Assembly (NCBI GenBank): GCA_963755375.1
Contig: CAVWKG010000016.1
Span: 2,480,001 to 2,544,000 of the forward strand
Source: Bog-473 sp963755375
Lineage (GTDB): Bacteria > Actinomycetota > Acidimicrobiia > Acidimicrobiales > RAAP-2
DNA: 64,000 bases
Direction of reading: 5' to 3'
Positions within the stretch are counted from its first letter, which is position 1; every line of letters starts with the position of its first letter. Shown here piece after piece: positions 41,951 to 50,624 of the stretch. The notes under the pieces are model-generated. The model saw only the letters and a list, made by a program, of their open reading frames with translations. It made no database searches and was not told where the DNA came from. Made by a program: the position numbers and the translations under genes.

Positions 41951-42718
41951 ATGAGTGACCCCGGCGGGACTCGCGCCGAGTCCTGTGTCATCGCCTGCGC
42001 GGAGGTCTGGCGCGAGGCGGGCGAGGTCATGGTCAGCCCGTTCGGCACCATCCCCGCCCTGGGTGCCCGGCTGGCCAAGCTCACCTTTTCGCCCGACATC
42101 GTCCTCACCGACGGTGAGGCGGCGCTGATGGTCGGTGCACCGCCCATCGCGACGCGGCCCGCCGACCTGGTGCGCGAGGCGACGATGCCCTACCGCAGCG
42201 TCTTCGACGTCGTGTGGTCGGGGCGCCGCCACATCATGATGATGGCAAGCCAGATCGACCGGACCGGCAACCAGAACATCTCGGCCATCGGCCCGCACGA
42301 CCGGCCTAAGGTGCAGCTCGTCGGCGTGCGCGGCGCGCCGGGCAACTCGGTCAACCACCCCACCAGCTACTGGGTGCCCGACCACACGGTGCGCACCTTC
42401 GTGGAGCAGGTCGACGTGGTCAGCGGCGTGGGGTACGCACGGGCCGCCGCCGCCGGCCCGGGGGCCACGCGCTTCCACGACATCCGCCGCGTCGTTTCGA
42501 ACCTCGGTGTGTTCGACTTCGAGACCCCCGACCGCACCATGCGCCTCCGCTCGCGCCATCCCGGCGTCAGCGTCGAAGACGTCGTGGCCGCCACCGGCTT
42601 CCCGCTCACCATCCCCGATGACGTCGCCGAGACCCGACCACCCACGGCCGGGGAGCTCGACCTGGTGCGCGTCGTGCTGGATCCCGACGCGCTGCGCGAC
42701 CGCGAGGTGCGGAGCTGA
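41951..42718 (+). CDS. ipdB: COCHEA-CoA hydrolase subunit IpdB
   Basis: A 255-residue beta subunit paired with IpdA. Typical stretches are MVSPFGTIPALGARLAKLTF (parts, near 27-46), GEAALMVGAPP, MMMASQIDRTGNQNISAIG near 96-114, and GAPGNSVNHPTSYWVPDH. The last two line the CoA-ester pocket in the family. Starts 37 bases after ipdA. Its stop overlaps the start region of ipdC, showing tight operon packing. Confidence 0.93.
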   Translation: MSDPGGTRAESCVIACAEVWREAGEVMVSPFGTIPALGARLAKLTFSPDIVLTDGEAALMVGAPPIATRPADLVREATMPYRSVFDVVWSGRRHIMMMASQIDRTGNQNISAIGPHDRPKVQLVGVRGAPGNSVNHPTSYWVPDHTVRTFVEQVDVVSGVGYARAAAAGPGATRFHDIRRVVSNLGVFDFETPDRTMRLRSRHPGVSVEDVVAATGFPLTIPDDVAETRPPTAGELDLVRVVLDPDALRDREVRS

Positions 42719-43801
42719 ACGCCGACGCCGGGACGCCACTACACCCGGCGCTCCACACCGAGCTGTGCGAACGGATCGGCGTGCGCTACCCGCTGGTGCA
42801 GACCGGCATGGGGTGGGTGGCCGGGCCGCGCCTGGTGGCCGCCACCACGCAGGCGGGCGGGCTGGGCATCTTGGCCTCGGCCACCATGAGCCTCGACGAG
42901 CTGGCGACGGCCATCGCCGAGGTGCGTCGCCGCACCACGGGCGCGTTCGGCGTGAACCTGCGCACCGACGTGGCCGACGTCCACGAGCGCATCGAGCTCA
43001 TGATCGAGACGGGGGCCCGGGTGGCCAGCTTCGCCCAGGCGCCCAACCCGGCTCTCGTCACCCGTTGCAAGGAGGCGGGGCTGTTCGTGATGCCCACCGT
43101 GGGTGCCCGCCGCCACGCCGAGAAGGTGGCCGAGTGGGGCGTCGACGCCGTCATCGCCCAGGGCGGGGAGGGGGGCGGGCACACCGGCACCGTGCCCACG
43201 ACGCTCCTCCTCCCCCAGGTCGTCGACGCGGTGGGCGACCGCGTGCTCGTCCTCGGGGCCGGCGGTTTCTTCAATGGGCGCGGGCTCGTCGCCGCGCTGT
43301 CCTACGGCGCGGCCGGCGTCGCCATGGGGACCCGGTTCCTGCTCTCGGCCGAGAGCCGGGTGCCCGACGCGGTCAAGGCGCTCTATCTCGGCACTCCGGT
43401 GACGGGCACGGTTGTCACCACCAAGGTCGACGGCGCGCCCCGAGCGCGTCGTGCGCACCGACCTGGTCGACCGCCTGGAGTCGCAGTCGTGGCTGCGCGC
43501 GCTGCCGCGGGCGCTGCAGAACGCCTACCGCTTCCGCCAGGAGTCCGGCGCCACCTTCACGTCACTGCTCCGTGAGGGGCGCGCCATGAAGGAGGGCAAC
43601 GAGCTCACCTGGGCCCAGGTGGTGATGGCGGCCAACGCCCCCGTGATGACGAAGGCGGCGTTGGTCGAGGGGCACACGGACGTCGGCGTGCTCCCGACCG
43701 GTCAGGTCGTGGGCGTGATCGAGTCTCTGCCCGCGGTCGCCGACATCATCGCCGACGTCATGCGCGAGGCGGACGCCGTGCTGCGGGGGTGGAGCGCCTA
43801 A
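42715..43801 (+). CDS. ipdC: IpdC, nitronate monooxygenase-like flavoprotein, frameshifted
   Basis: An FMN TIM-barrel protein acting late in steroid ring C/D breakdown, fourth gene of the cluster. Coding similarity begins before the GTG at 42781: the CTG at 42715, overlapping the ipdB stop and 6 bases after GAGGTG, gives LHPALHTELCERIGVRYP (parts). Core motifs are VQTGMGWVAGPRLVAAT, IAQGGEGGGHTGTV with the His, and LGAGGFFNGRGLVAAL. After VVTTKVDGAP the frame shifts: CCCC at 43438-43441 should be CCC to continue as ERVVRTDLVDRLESQ to the stop at 43801. As written the product would be wrong beyond residue 242 or so. A sequencing indel is quite possible. Confidence 0.85.
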
Positions 43802-44280
43802 GCGCTGTCGCCGTTGCCGTTGCCGTTGCTCGCGTGGGCGGCGTTGCCCTGGGCCACGCGACGCAACAGGTTCGACACCCGCTGGTGCGTCACCCCGAAC
43901 AGGTGGGCGATGCTCGGGATGCTCTGGCCCTCGGCGCGCAGCGCCACCACGAGCGACCGACGGAGATAGCCGCTGGCCTCGGACTGCCGGCGCAGGATCG
44001 TGCTCACCAGCTGCACCGTCCCAGGCTCCTCCTCGTCCCCGAGGATCGCCTTCCATTCACGCCCGTTCTCACGGGCCAGACGGACCTCGGCGATACGCTT
44101 CGAGAGCAGTCGCTCACTCTCGGCGTTCTGCCGCAGCACGGACTCCAGCTCGTCGAGGGCGTTGAGCACCTCGTCCGAGCCGGCCGCGCTCCGGTCGTCG
44201 TTTTGGTCCGGCATTGGGCTCTCTGCTCCTCTTGGCTGCGCCTCTTCCGAACGCAGCTCCATCACATCGGTGGCCAACAT
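43798..44280 (-). CDS. helix-turn-helix protein, possible local regulator
   Basis: A 160-residue protein with a coiled-coil-like middle (EVLNALDELESVLRQNAESERLLSKRIAEVRLARENG) and a C-terminal sigma-region-4-like helix-turn-helix (VVALRAEGQSIPSIAHLFGVTHQRVSNLLRRV near 111-142). The tail is Asn/Gly-rich. GGAGGG lies 8 bases before ATG 44280; ATG 44214 is an alternative. It converges on ipdC with a 4-base overlap. Family not known to me. It may regulate the neighbouring catabolic operons, but only its place says so. Confidence 0.7.
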   Translation of the reverse strand: MLATDVMELRSEEAQPRGAESPMPDQNDDRSAAGSDEVLNALDELESVLRQNAESERLLSKRIAEVRLARENGREWKAILGDEEEPGTVQLVSTILRRQSEASGYLRRSLVVALRAEGQSIPSIAHLFGVTHQRVSNLLRRVAQGNAAHASNGNGNGDSA

Positions 44281-44456
44281 GCAGTGGTCCCTCCAATCAG
44301 GGGGTCGTCCGCGCCGACCCCGTAATCAGACGACTCACGCGTTCGCCAGCCTAAGCAGGCGACGCTCGCGTGTGGCGTCAGCCGTCCAATACCCGAAAAG
44401 GTCGGCCTCACACACGATGCGTGCCCGCGGGGCCGAACTTCCCCGCTACCTGGGTT

Positions 44457-45674
44457 TCAGCGACTCAACACGACGGAGGAGCCGTGGCCGAACAGGCCCT
44501 GGTTTGCCGTAACTGCGACCCGGGCCCCCTCCACCTGGTGCCCGGTGGCCGCGCCCCGGAGCTGCCAGACGCACTCGCACACCTGGGCGATCGCCTGGGC
44601 CGGGATCGCCTCGCCGAAGCACGACAGGCCGCCCGACGGGTTGACCGGCACCCGGCCGCCCAGTTTGGTCGCGCCGTCGCGCAGCAGCTTCTCCGCCTCG
44701 CCCTCACCGCACAGGCCGATGTCCTCGTACCAGTCGAGCTCGAGAGCGGAGGAGAGGTCGTAGACCTCGGCCAGGTCGACATCTTCGGGCCCGATGCCGG
44801 CCTCCGCGTAGGCCGCGGTGGCAATGGAAGGCCGGAAGCCGGCGGCGGTGGCCGCGTCGTGCCCGGCGGTCGACGCGGCCGAGTCGGTCGAGAAGTTCGG
44901 CATCTCGATCACCGTGTTGGGGAACGTCGGCGTCACGGTCGAGACGGCATCAATGGTCACGAGCGGGTCCACACCACCGGCGTGGCGCCGGGCGAACTCC
45001 ATGGAGGTGAGCACCAGCGCCGCCCCCCCGTCCGAGGTGGCGCAGATCTCCAGGAGGCGCAGGGGGTCGGCCACCATGGGCGAGCCCAGGACCTCGTCCA
45101 CGGTCACCTCCTTGCGGTAGCGCGCGTAGGGGTTGGCCAGTCCGTGCCGCGCGTTCTTGACCTTGACCTGTGCGAAGTCCTCTTCGGTCGCCCCGAAGCG
45201 GTCCATGCGCCGCCGGGCGTACAGACCGAAGTAGGTCGGGTTGGTGGCGCCCATGAGATGGAAGCGCAACCAGTCGGGATCGTCCTTGCGCTCGCCGCCG
45301 CCGACCGGCGCGAAAAAGCCTTTCGGTGTCGTGTCCGCGCCGACCACCAGTGCCACGTCGCACAGTCCCGCCAAAATCTGCGCCCGCGCGTTGGCGATGG
45401 CCACCGCACCCGAGGCACAGGCGGCGTAGACGCTCGAGACCCGCGCCCCGGTCCAGCCCAACGCCTGCGCGAAGGTGGCTCCCGAGACGAAGCCGGGGTA
45501 GCCGTTGCGGATGGTGTCGGCCCCCGAGACGAACTGCATGTCACGCCAACCGAGGCCGGCGTCCGCCATGGCATCCCTCGCCGCGGCCAGCCCGTACTCG
45601 ACGAAGGGCCGCCCCCACTTGCCCCACTCGTGCATGCCGGCGCCGAGCACGGCCACCTTCTTCTCGTCGGGCAC
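44457..45674 (-). CDS. SCP-x type thiolase (Rv1627c-like)
   Basis: A 405-residue lipid-transfer-type thiolase. Unlike the Ltp3/Ltp4-like pair it keeps the nucleophile: SSVYAACASGAVAIANA (Cys near 91). Other family marks are GADTTPKGFFAPVGG, FAQVKVKNARHGLANPYARYRKEVT in parts, VNPSGGLSCFGEAIPAQ and NQGLFGHGSSVV with the late His. GTG start at 45674, 8 bases after GGGGAGG and 2 bases after the DUF35 stop. With that DUF35 protein it forms a probable acyl-CoA thiolase complex. Confidence 0.9.
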   Translation of the reverse strand: MPDEKKVAVLGAGMHEWGKWGRPFVEYGLAAARDAMADAGLGWRDMQFVSGADTIRNGYPGFVSGATFAQALGWTGARVSSVYAACASGAVAIANARAQILAGLCDVALVVGADTTPKGFFAPVGGGERKDDPDWLRFHLMGATNPTYFGLYARRRMDRFGATEEDFAQVKVKNARHGLANPYARYRKEVTVDEVLGSPMVADPLRLLEICATSDGGAALVLTSMEFARRHAGGVDPLVTIDAVSTVTPTFPNTVIEMPNFSTDSAASTAGHDAATAAGFRPSIATAAYAEAGIGPEDVDLAEVYDLSSALELDWYEDIGLCGEGEAEKLLRDGATKLGGRVPVNPSGGLSCFGEAIPAQAIAQVCECVWQLRGAATGHQVEGARVAVTANQGLFGHGSSVVLSR

Positions 45675-45676
45675 GG

Positions 45677-46141
45677 TCAGGCCTCCCCGCCGGTCGCTCC
45701 GGCGCCGAGCGGCCGCCACTTCCACACGAGGTAGTCGCGGTCGTCCTCCGAGTACAGGGTGTCGACGACCAGCTCGACCTCGTCGCCCACGGTCAGCTCG
45801 TCAACCGTGACACCGGCCACCACCTGGCCCATGACGACCAGCTTCTCCGCCGCCAGCTCCACCGCGGCCAGGCAGAACGGGATGTAGGGGTCCGCCGCCA
45901 CGTACGGCGCCGGCGGCTGGTAGCGGGCGTCGGTGTAGGACCAGATCCGGCCGCGCCGGGAGAGTTCGACGGTCTCGAAGGTGGTGGAGCCGCAGTCGGG
46001 GTTCCGGCAGTAGCCGGCCTCCGCCGGGAAGGCGTAGGTCCCGCACTCCGCGCAGCGCGACCCGAGCAGTGCTGGCGCCTCACCGTCGCCGCCGGTGGTG
46101 AACCAGCCCTCGACCGCGGGGAGGCGCGTCGTGGCGGCCAT
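45677..46141 (-). CDS. DUF35 OB-fold/zinc-ribbon protein
   Basis: A 154-residue DUF35 protein with a full zinc ribbon: C30-x2-C33 and C45-x4-C50. The OB-fold follows (GRIWSYTDARYQPPAPYVAADPYIPFCLAAVEL in parts, then LTVGDEVELVVDTLY). It is placed between the FadA-type thiolase and the SCP-x thiolase, overlapping the former by TGATG. Such proteins hold the acyl-CoA and stabilise the thiolase. Confidence 0.9.
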   Translation of the reverse strand: MAATTRLPAVEGWFTTGGDGEAPALLGSRCAECGTYAFPAEAGYCRNPDCGSTTFETVELSRRGRIWSYTDARYQPPAPYVAADPYIPFCLAAVELAAEKLVVMGQVVAGVTVDELTVGDEVELVVDTLYSEDDRDYLVWKWRPLGAGATGGEA

Positions 46142-47319
46142 CAGCCGATCCGCTCCAGAATCGTGGCGTTCGCCTGCCCGCCGCCCTCGCACATGGTCTG
46201 CAGCCCGTAGCGGGCGCCCGTGCGCTCCATCTCGTTGAGCAGCGTCGCCATGAGGCGCGCGCCCGAGCAGCCGGTGGGGTGGCCGATGGCGATGGCACCA
46301 CCGTTGGGGTTCACCTTCGCCATGTCGGGCCGATACTCGCGCTCCCACGCCAGCACGACCGAGGCGAAGGCCTCGTTGATCTCCACCAGGTCCATGTCGT
46401 CGAGCGACAGCTTCGCCTTGCTCAGCACCAGCTCGGTGGCGGGGATGACCGCTGTCAGCATGATCTGGGGATCGTTGGCCGCCACGGCGAAGGTGTGGAA
46501 GCGCGCCCGGGGCCGCAGCCCCAGGGAGGACGCCCGCTCCTCGCTCATGATCAGCACGGCCGCGGCGCCGTCGGAGATCTGCGAGGACGTCCCCGCCGTC
46601 ACGGTGCCCGTCTCGGAGAAGGCAGGCTTCAGGCCGGCCAGCTTCTTGAGCGAGGTGTCGCGCCGCACCCCCTCGTCGGCGCTCAACAGCCCGCTCACTT
46701 CGGCCGCCCCCGGGACGTCAGGGTGCACCCGCGCCTCGAGGGGCACGATCTCGGCGTTGAAGCGGCCCTCGTCCGCCGCCTTTGCCGTCCGCTGGTGCGA
46801 ACGCAGCGCGAACTCGTCCATCTCCTCACGCGTGATCTTCCAGCGCCGGGCGATCTCCTCCGCGCACTCACCTTGATGGATGAGCTCGAAGCGCTCCTTG
46901 TAGAGAGGGCCGTAGGCCTCGCCCGGCCCCGGCTCGGTGGTCGACCCGATGGGCACGCGGCTCATCGACTCCACGCCGGCCCCGATGGCCACGTCCATGG
47001 CCCCGGCCATGACGGCCTGGGCGGCGAAGTGGATGGCCTGCTGCGCCGAGCCGCACTGGCGGTCGACGGTGGTCCCCGGAACCGACTCGGGAAAACCCGC
47101 GGCCAGGGCGGCGTTGCGGGCGATGTTCATCGCCTGCTCCCCGACCGTCATGGTGCAGCCCATCACGACGTCCTCCACCAGCGAGGGGTCCAGGTCGTTG
47201 CGGGCCAGCAGGGCGGCGAGGGGCTGGGCGGCCAAGTCGGTGGCGTGCCAACCGGAGAGGCGACCCCCGCGGCGGCCCACCGGGGTTCGGACGGCGTCGA
47301 CGATCACGGCGTTGGGCAT
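46141..47319 (-). CDS. acetyl-CoA acetyltransferase (FadA type thiolase)
   Basis: A 392-residue biosynthetic/degradative thiolase. Catalytic Cys in VDRQCGSAQQAIHFAA (near 88), NEAFASV, NPNGGAIAIGHPTGCSGARL (split motif with His and the second Cys region), and MCEGGGQANATILERIG at the C-terminus. It cleaves 3-ketoacyl-CoA with CoA. In steroid clusters FadA5 or FadA6 plays this part; the type cannot be fixed from motifs. No Shine-Dalgarno is seen before ATG 47319, and the operator at 47332 lies 13 bases upstream, so a leaderless or very short leader is possible. Confidence 0.92.
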   Translation of the reverse strand: MPNAVIVDAVRTPVGRRGGRLSGWHATDLAAQPLAALLARNDLDPSLVEDVVMGCTMTVGEQAMNIARNAALAAGFPESVPGTTVDRQCGSAQQAIHFAAQAVMAGAMDVAIGAGVESMSRVPIGSTTEPGPGEAYGPLYKERFELIHQGECAEEIARRWKITREEMDEFALRSHQRTAKAADEGRFNAEIVPLEARVHPDVPGAAEVSGLLSADEGVRRDTSLKKLAGLKPAFSETGTVTAGTSSQISDGAAAVLIMSEERASSLGLRPRARFHTFAVAANDPQIMLTAVIPATELVLSKAKLSLDDMDLVEINEAFASVVLAWEREYRPDMAKVNPNGGAIAIGHPTGCSGARLMATLLNEMERTGARYGLQTMCEGGGQANATILERIG

Positions 47320-47331
47320 GAGGGAGCAATT

Positions 47332-47346
47332 CTGACGCCGAATCAG
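47332..47346. promoter_or_regulatory. 15-bp operator between fadA-type thiolase and acyl-CoA dehydrogenase (site 2)
   Basis: CTGACGC-C-GAATCAG: the left half is identical to site 1 and the right half has two changes, with the same total length and spacing. It sits in the 117-base divergent promoter, 13 bases from the thiolase and 90 bases from the dehydrogenase start. Confidence 0.5.
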
Positions 47347-47436
47347 ATCGAGCGCCAGACGTGGGCGCCCCCCGCCGGCCGAGGGTGGGGCCCAGCCTTG
47401 GCATCGCCGGGGGCGCTGTGGAAGATTCCCTCCGTC

Positions 47437-48585
47437 ATGGACCTGACTTTCAGCCCGGCAGACGAGACCTTCCGGGCCGAGGCCCGGGCCTGGCTGGCCG
47501 CGCACGTCCCTCCCGACCCCCTGCCCTCGCTCGATACCGCAGAGGGCTTCGAGGCCCACCGGGCCTGGGAGCGCGCCATGTTCGAGGACCGCTGGTCCGT
47601 GGTCAGCTGGCCCGCCGAGTACGGCGGGCGCGATGTCGGGATCTTCGAGTGGCTCGTCTTCGAGGAGGAGTACTACCGCGCCCGGGCGCCGACGCGGGTC
47701 AGCCAGAACGGCATCTTCCTGCTCGCGCCCACCATGCTCGAGTACGGGACCGAGGCCCAGAAGGCGCGCTACCTGCCGCCCATGGCCGCCGGTGACGAAA
47801 TCTGGTGCCAGGGCTGGTCCGAGCCCGATGCCGGCAGCGACCTGGCGGGCATCCGCTCGCGGGCGTCCCGCGACGCCGCGGGCGACGGTTGGATCCTCAA
47901 CGGCCAGAAGACCTGGGCCAGCCGCGGCGCGTTCGCCGACTGGTGCTTCGGCATCTTCCGCACCGACTCCGACGCCGAGCGCCACCGCGGGCTGACCTAC
48001 TTTCTCGTCGCCATGGGCTCACCCGGGGTCACGGTGCGCCCGATCCCCCAGATCGACGGCGAGACGGGATTCGCCGAGATCTTCTTCGACAACGTCGAGG
48101 TGTCCGAGGACCAGGTCCTCGGCGAGGTGGGCGCCGGCTGGTCCGTCGCCATGGCCACGGCCGGGTCCGAACGCGGCCTCTCGCTGCGCAGCCCGGCGCG
48201 CTACACCGAGGCAGCCGACCGCCTCGTCCAGCTCTTCCGTCAGCGCGGCGGCCCGGCCGCATCCGCCGATGCGGTGGCACAGGCCCACATGGACGCCGAG
48301 GCCTACAAGCTGCACACGTACTGGACGGCGTCGAGGGTGGCGCGCGGCCACGCCGTGGGCCCGGAGGCCAGCTGCAACAAGATCTTCTGGTCCGAGACTG
48401 ACGTCGCCATCCACACCACCGCGCTCGACCTGCTCGGCCCCGAGGCCGAGCTGCTCGAAGCCGGTGCCCCGGGCGAGTGGCTCGACGGCTATCTCTTCTC
48501 GCTCGCCGGGCCGATCTACGCCGGGACCAACGAGATCCAGCGCAACGTGGTGGCCGAGCGCCTGCTCGGTCTGCCGCGGGGCTGA
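47437..48585 (+). CDS. acyl-CoA dehydrogenase, FadE large-type subunit
   Basis: A 382-residue acyl-CoA dehydrogenase. FAD- and substrate-binding motifs: WCQGWSEPDAGSDLAGIRSRA in parts near 120-140, NGQKTWASRGAFADW, and the C-terminal IYAGTNEIQRNVVAERLLGLPRG. It is followed 11 bases later by a shorter, more diverged dehydrogenase, the arrangement of alpha2-beta2 FadE pairs that act on steroid CoA esters in actinobacteria. It introduces a double bond into a bulky acyl-CoA. Divergent from the thiolase operon and sharing its operator region. Confidence 0.92.
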   Translation: MDLTFSPADETFRAEARAWLAAHVPPDPLPSLDTAEGFEAHRAWERAMFEDRWSVVSWPAEYGGRDVGIFEWLVFEEEYYRARAPTRVSQNGIFLLAPTMLEYGTEAQKARYLPPMAAGDEIWCQGWSEPDAGSDLAGIRSRASRDAAGDGWILNGQKTWASRGAFADWCFGIFRTDSDAERHRGLTYFLVAMGSPGVTVRPIPQIDGETGFAEIFFDNVEVSEDQVLGEVGAGWSVAMATAGSERGLSLRSPARYTEAADRLVQLFRQRGGPAASADAVAQAHMDAEAYKLHTYWTASRVARGHAVGPEASCNKIFWSETDVAIHTTALDLLGPEAELLEAGAPGEWLDGYLFSLAGPIYAGTNEIQRNVVAERLLGLPRG

Positions 48586-48596
48586 GGCCACGCGCC

Positions 48597-49700
48597 GTGG
48601 ACTTTGCGTTCACCGACGAGCAGGAGGCGCTGCGCGAGGGCGTGCGCACGGTCCTCGACACCGAGTGCACCCCCGACGCGCTGCGCGCCTTCGAACTGGC
48701 CGACGAGGCCGGGCGGGCGGCCCAAGCGGAGAACCGCTGGGCCGTCCTGGCCGAGCTGGGCGCGCCCGCGCTCGTCGTGCCCGAGGCCGCCGACGGGCTG
48801 GGCCTGACCGACGTCGACCTCGTGGGCGTGCTGGAGGAGGCGGGGCGGGTCGCACTGCCCGAGCCGCTGCTCGAGACGGCGGCACTGGCCGCACCCACGC
48901 TCGCTGCGCTGCTCCCCGACCCCGCCGCGACGTCCGCACTGGCCGCACTCGTGCGGGACGACGTGAGCTTCGCCGTCGGCGGCATCGACGTGACGCCGGC
49001 GGGGATCGTGTCGCCGACAGCGGTGTCGGCCGACGGGACGTTGCGCACGCCCCGCGTCGTTGGCGCGCGCGGCGCGTCCATGCTGCTGCTGGCGTGCCGC
49101 GACGCCGACTCAGGCTGGCAGCTGCACGCCGTGCCCGCGTCCTCGAACACCGCCTTCCGCACGCCCGCGCTGAGTGCGTCCCGAGATCTCTCCACCGTGC
49201 ACTGGCCCCTGGTTTCGGACACCCTCCTGGCCTACGGCGTCGCCGCCGAGGCCGCGGTGTCGTTGTTGGCCGACCGCGCCGCCGCAGGGACGGCCGCGCT
49301 GCTCATCGGCCTCGCCGACCGCATGGTCGCGCTGACGGCGGCCTACGCCAGGGAACGCCACCAGTTCGGCAAGGCGATCGGCAGCTTCCAGGCCGTCAAG
49401 CACCTGCTCGCCAACGCGCGGGTGGCGCTCGAGTTCGCCCGGCCCGCGACCTACCGCGCCGCCTGGTCATTGGCCACGGCCCAGCCCACGCTCTCCCACG
49501 ACGCCTCCATGGCCAAGGCCATGGCGTCGGACGCGGCCGACCTGGCCGCCCGGGTGGCTCTCCAGGTCCACGGCGCCATCGGCTACACCTGGGAGTGCGA
49601 CCTCCATTTCTTTTTGAAGCAGACGTGGGCGCTGTCGCGGGCCTGGGGCGACGCCGGCACCCACCGCCGGCTTGTGCTGGCCCAGGCGCGAACCGGCTGA
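48597..49700 (+). CDS. acyl-CoA dehydrogenase, second subunit of a FadE pair
   Basis: A 367-residue diverged acyl-CoA dehydrogenase starting with GTG (V-D-F-A-F-T-D-E-Q-E). The middle domain is weakly conserved and lacks the WCQxxSEPxAGSD motif, while the C-terminal helices keep RHQFGKAIGSFQAVKHLLAN (parts) and VALQVHGAIGYTWECDLHFFLK. This matches the helper subunit of heterotetrameric FadE enzymes, which completes the FAD site. Directly follows the large subunit. Confidence 0.9.
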   Translation: MDFAFTDEQEALREGVRTVLDTECTPDALRAFELADEAGRAAQAENRWAVLAELGAPALVVPEAADGLGLTDVDLVGVLEEAGRVALPEPLLETAALAAPTLAALLPDPAATSALAALVRDDVSFAVGGIDVTPAGIVSPTAVSADGTLRTPRVVGARGASMLLLACRDADSGWQLHAVPASSNTAFRTPALSASRDLSTVHWPLVSDTLLAYGVAAEAAVSLLADRAAAGTAALLIGLADRMVALTAAYARERHQFGKAIGSFQAVKHLLANARVALEFARPATYRAAWSLATAQPTLSHDASMAKAMASDAADLAARVALQVHGAIGYTWECDLHFFLKQTWALSRAWGDAGTHRRLVLAQARTG

Positions 49701-49721
49701 CTCAGCACCGGAGTGCGGCGA

Positions 49722-49871
49722 TCACTCCGGCCGCCGGTGCTCCAGGGCTCTCACCCGCTTGCGCAGTGCGCTGACTTCACTGAGCAAGGCACCGACCAGC
49801 TCGTCATTCGTCAGCTTGTAGACCTTGCCGTTCTCCCACTCGTCCCAGTCAAAAACCTCAGGTTCGGCCAT
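49722..49871 (-). CDS. small acidic coiled-coil protein
   Basis: A 49-residue protein from the ATG at 49871: M-A-E-P-E-V-F-D-W-D-E-W-E-N-G-K-V-Y-K-L, then a heptad-like helix (ELVGALLSEVSALRKRVRALE). The longer frame to 49916 adds unlikely sequence. It converges on the FadE pair and lies just after the decayed lipoprotein frame. Family unknown; the regular helix pattern argues for a real gene. Confidence 0.55.
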   Translation of the reverse strand: MAEPEVFDWDEWENGKVYKLTNDELVGALLSEVSALRKRVRALEHRRPE

Positions 49872-49995
49872 CGCCCAACGATACGCTCCGCTCGGTGCAG
49901 TGGCCCGGAGCGCCACGTTGGGGTCCCGCGTGGAGCGGGCGTCGGCTGGTCGGGCTCCGCGGGCGACGGGCCGGTTCGATCAGGTGTGGCCGGAC

Positions 49996-50412
49996 TTACG
50001 CGAATTCCCGGCAGCAGAGTCCCGAACGCGCCGGTGGAGTTCGAGACGTACCAGGTTCCGTTCTGCTTGACCAGCTCCCCGCTGGTGCTGCTGCCATCGC
50101 ATTGTTCGTCCTCGCACGCCGTGATTCGAAGCTCGGCTTTGCCGTGCTGGACCCGACATTCGAGACCATGTAGGAGAAGTCCTTGAACGTCACCTTTTCT
50201 GAGCCAGCTTTGCTCAACGTCTTGTTGCAGTCCGCCTGTTCGCTGGGCTCAGCCACGGCGCAGGCACCTGACCAGTTGCCGCGCTGGACAGCCGACGTGG
50301 ACGTGGACATCACGTCACTCGGAGAGGACGATCCGGCGGAGGAGCCTCCTCCACACGCAGCGAGGCCAACCGCAGCGGCGGGCGCAACAACGAGGAAGAT
50401 CGCTTGCTTCAT
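49996..50412 (-). CDS. lipoprotein, frameshifted in its last third
   Basis: Starts at ATG 50412 behind a strong GGAGGAGGGGG site. Signal peptide KQAIFLVVAPAAAVGLAAC with lipobox L-A-A-C near 16-19, then a Ser/Gly linker and a small domain (GACAVAEPSEQADCNKTL, EKVTFKDFSYMVSNVG). Near 50135 the frame should change by one base: the other frame goes on sensibly as LRITACEDEQCDGSSTSGEL and LVKQNGTWYVSNSTGAFG. As written, the tail is basic nonsense ending at 49996. Four regularly placed Cys in the restored form suggest two disulfides. Anchored outside; role unknown. Confidence 0.65.
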   Translation of the reverse strand: MKQAIFLVVAPAAAVGLAACGGGSSAGSSSPSDVMSTSTSAVQRGNWSGACAVAEPSEQADCNKTLSKAGSEKVTFKDFSYMVSNVGSSTAKPSFESRRARTNNAMAAAPAGSWSSRTEPGTSRTPPARSGLCCREFA

Positions 50413-50624
50413 GCCCCCTCCTCCCCGACATCCGCCTCGCGGCATGCCGGTCCCTCGAGCGGATGACCGCCCGTCCCAGGTGGCCAATTCGGCATGAGGG
50501 TTGCGGTCCCTTGACTCAATGAAGCATCAACCTCACACCAGGGCGTCAGGAGCATCGACCCCACGGCACGGCAATGTCCGATTTCCGCCAGTAATTGGCA
50601 CAACGCTGTGGCACGCTGGCACCC

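Noticed and set aside
44340..44400. A fourth copy of the CTGACGC operator (GGCGTCAG near 44376)
   Set aside because: Only one half-site is present and no second arm lies at the right distance.
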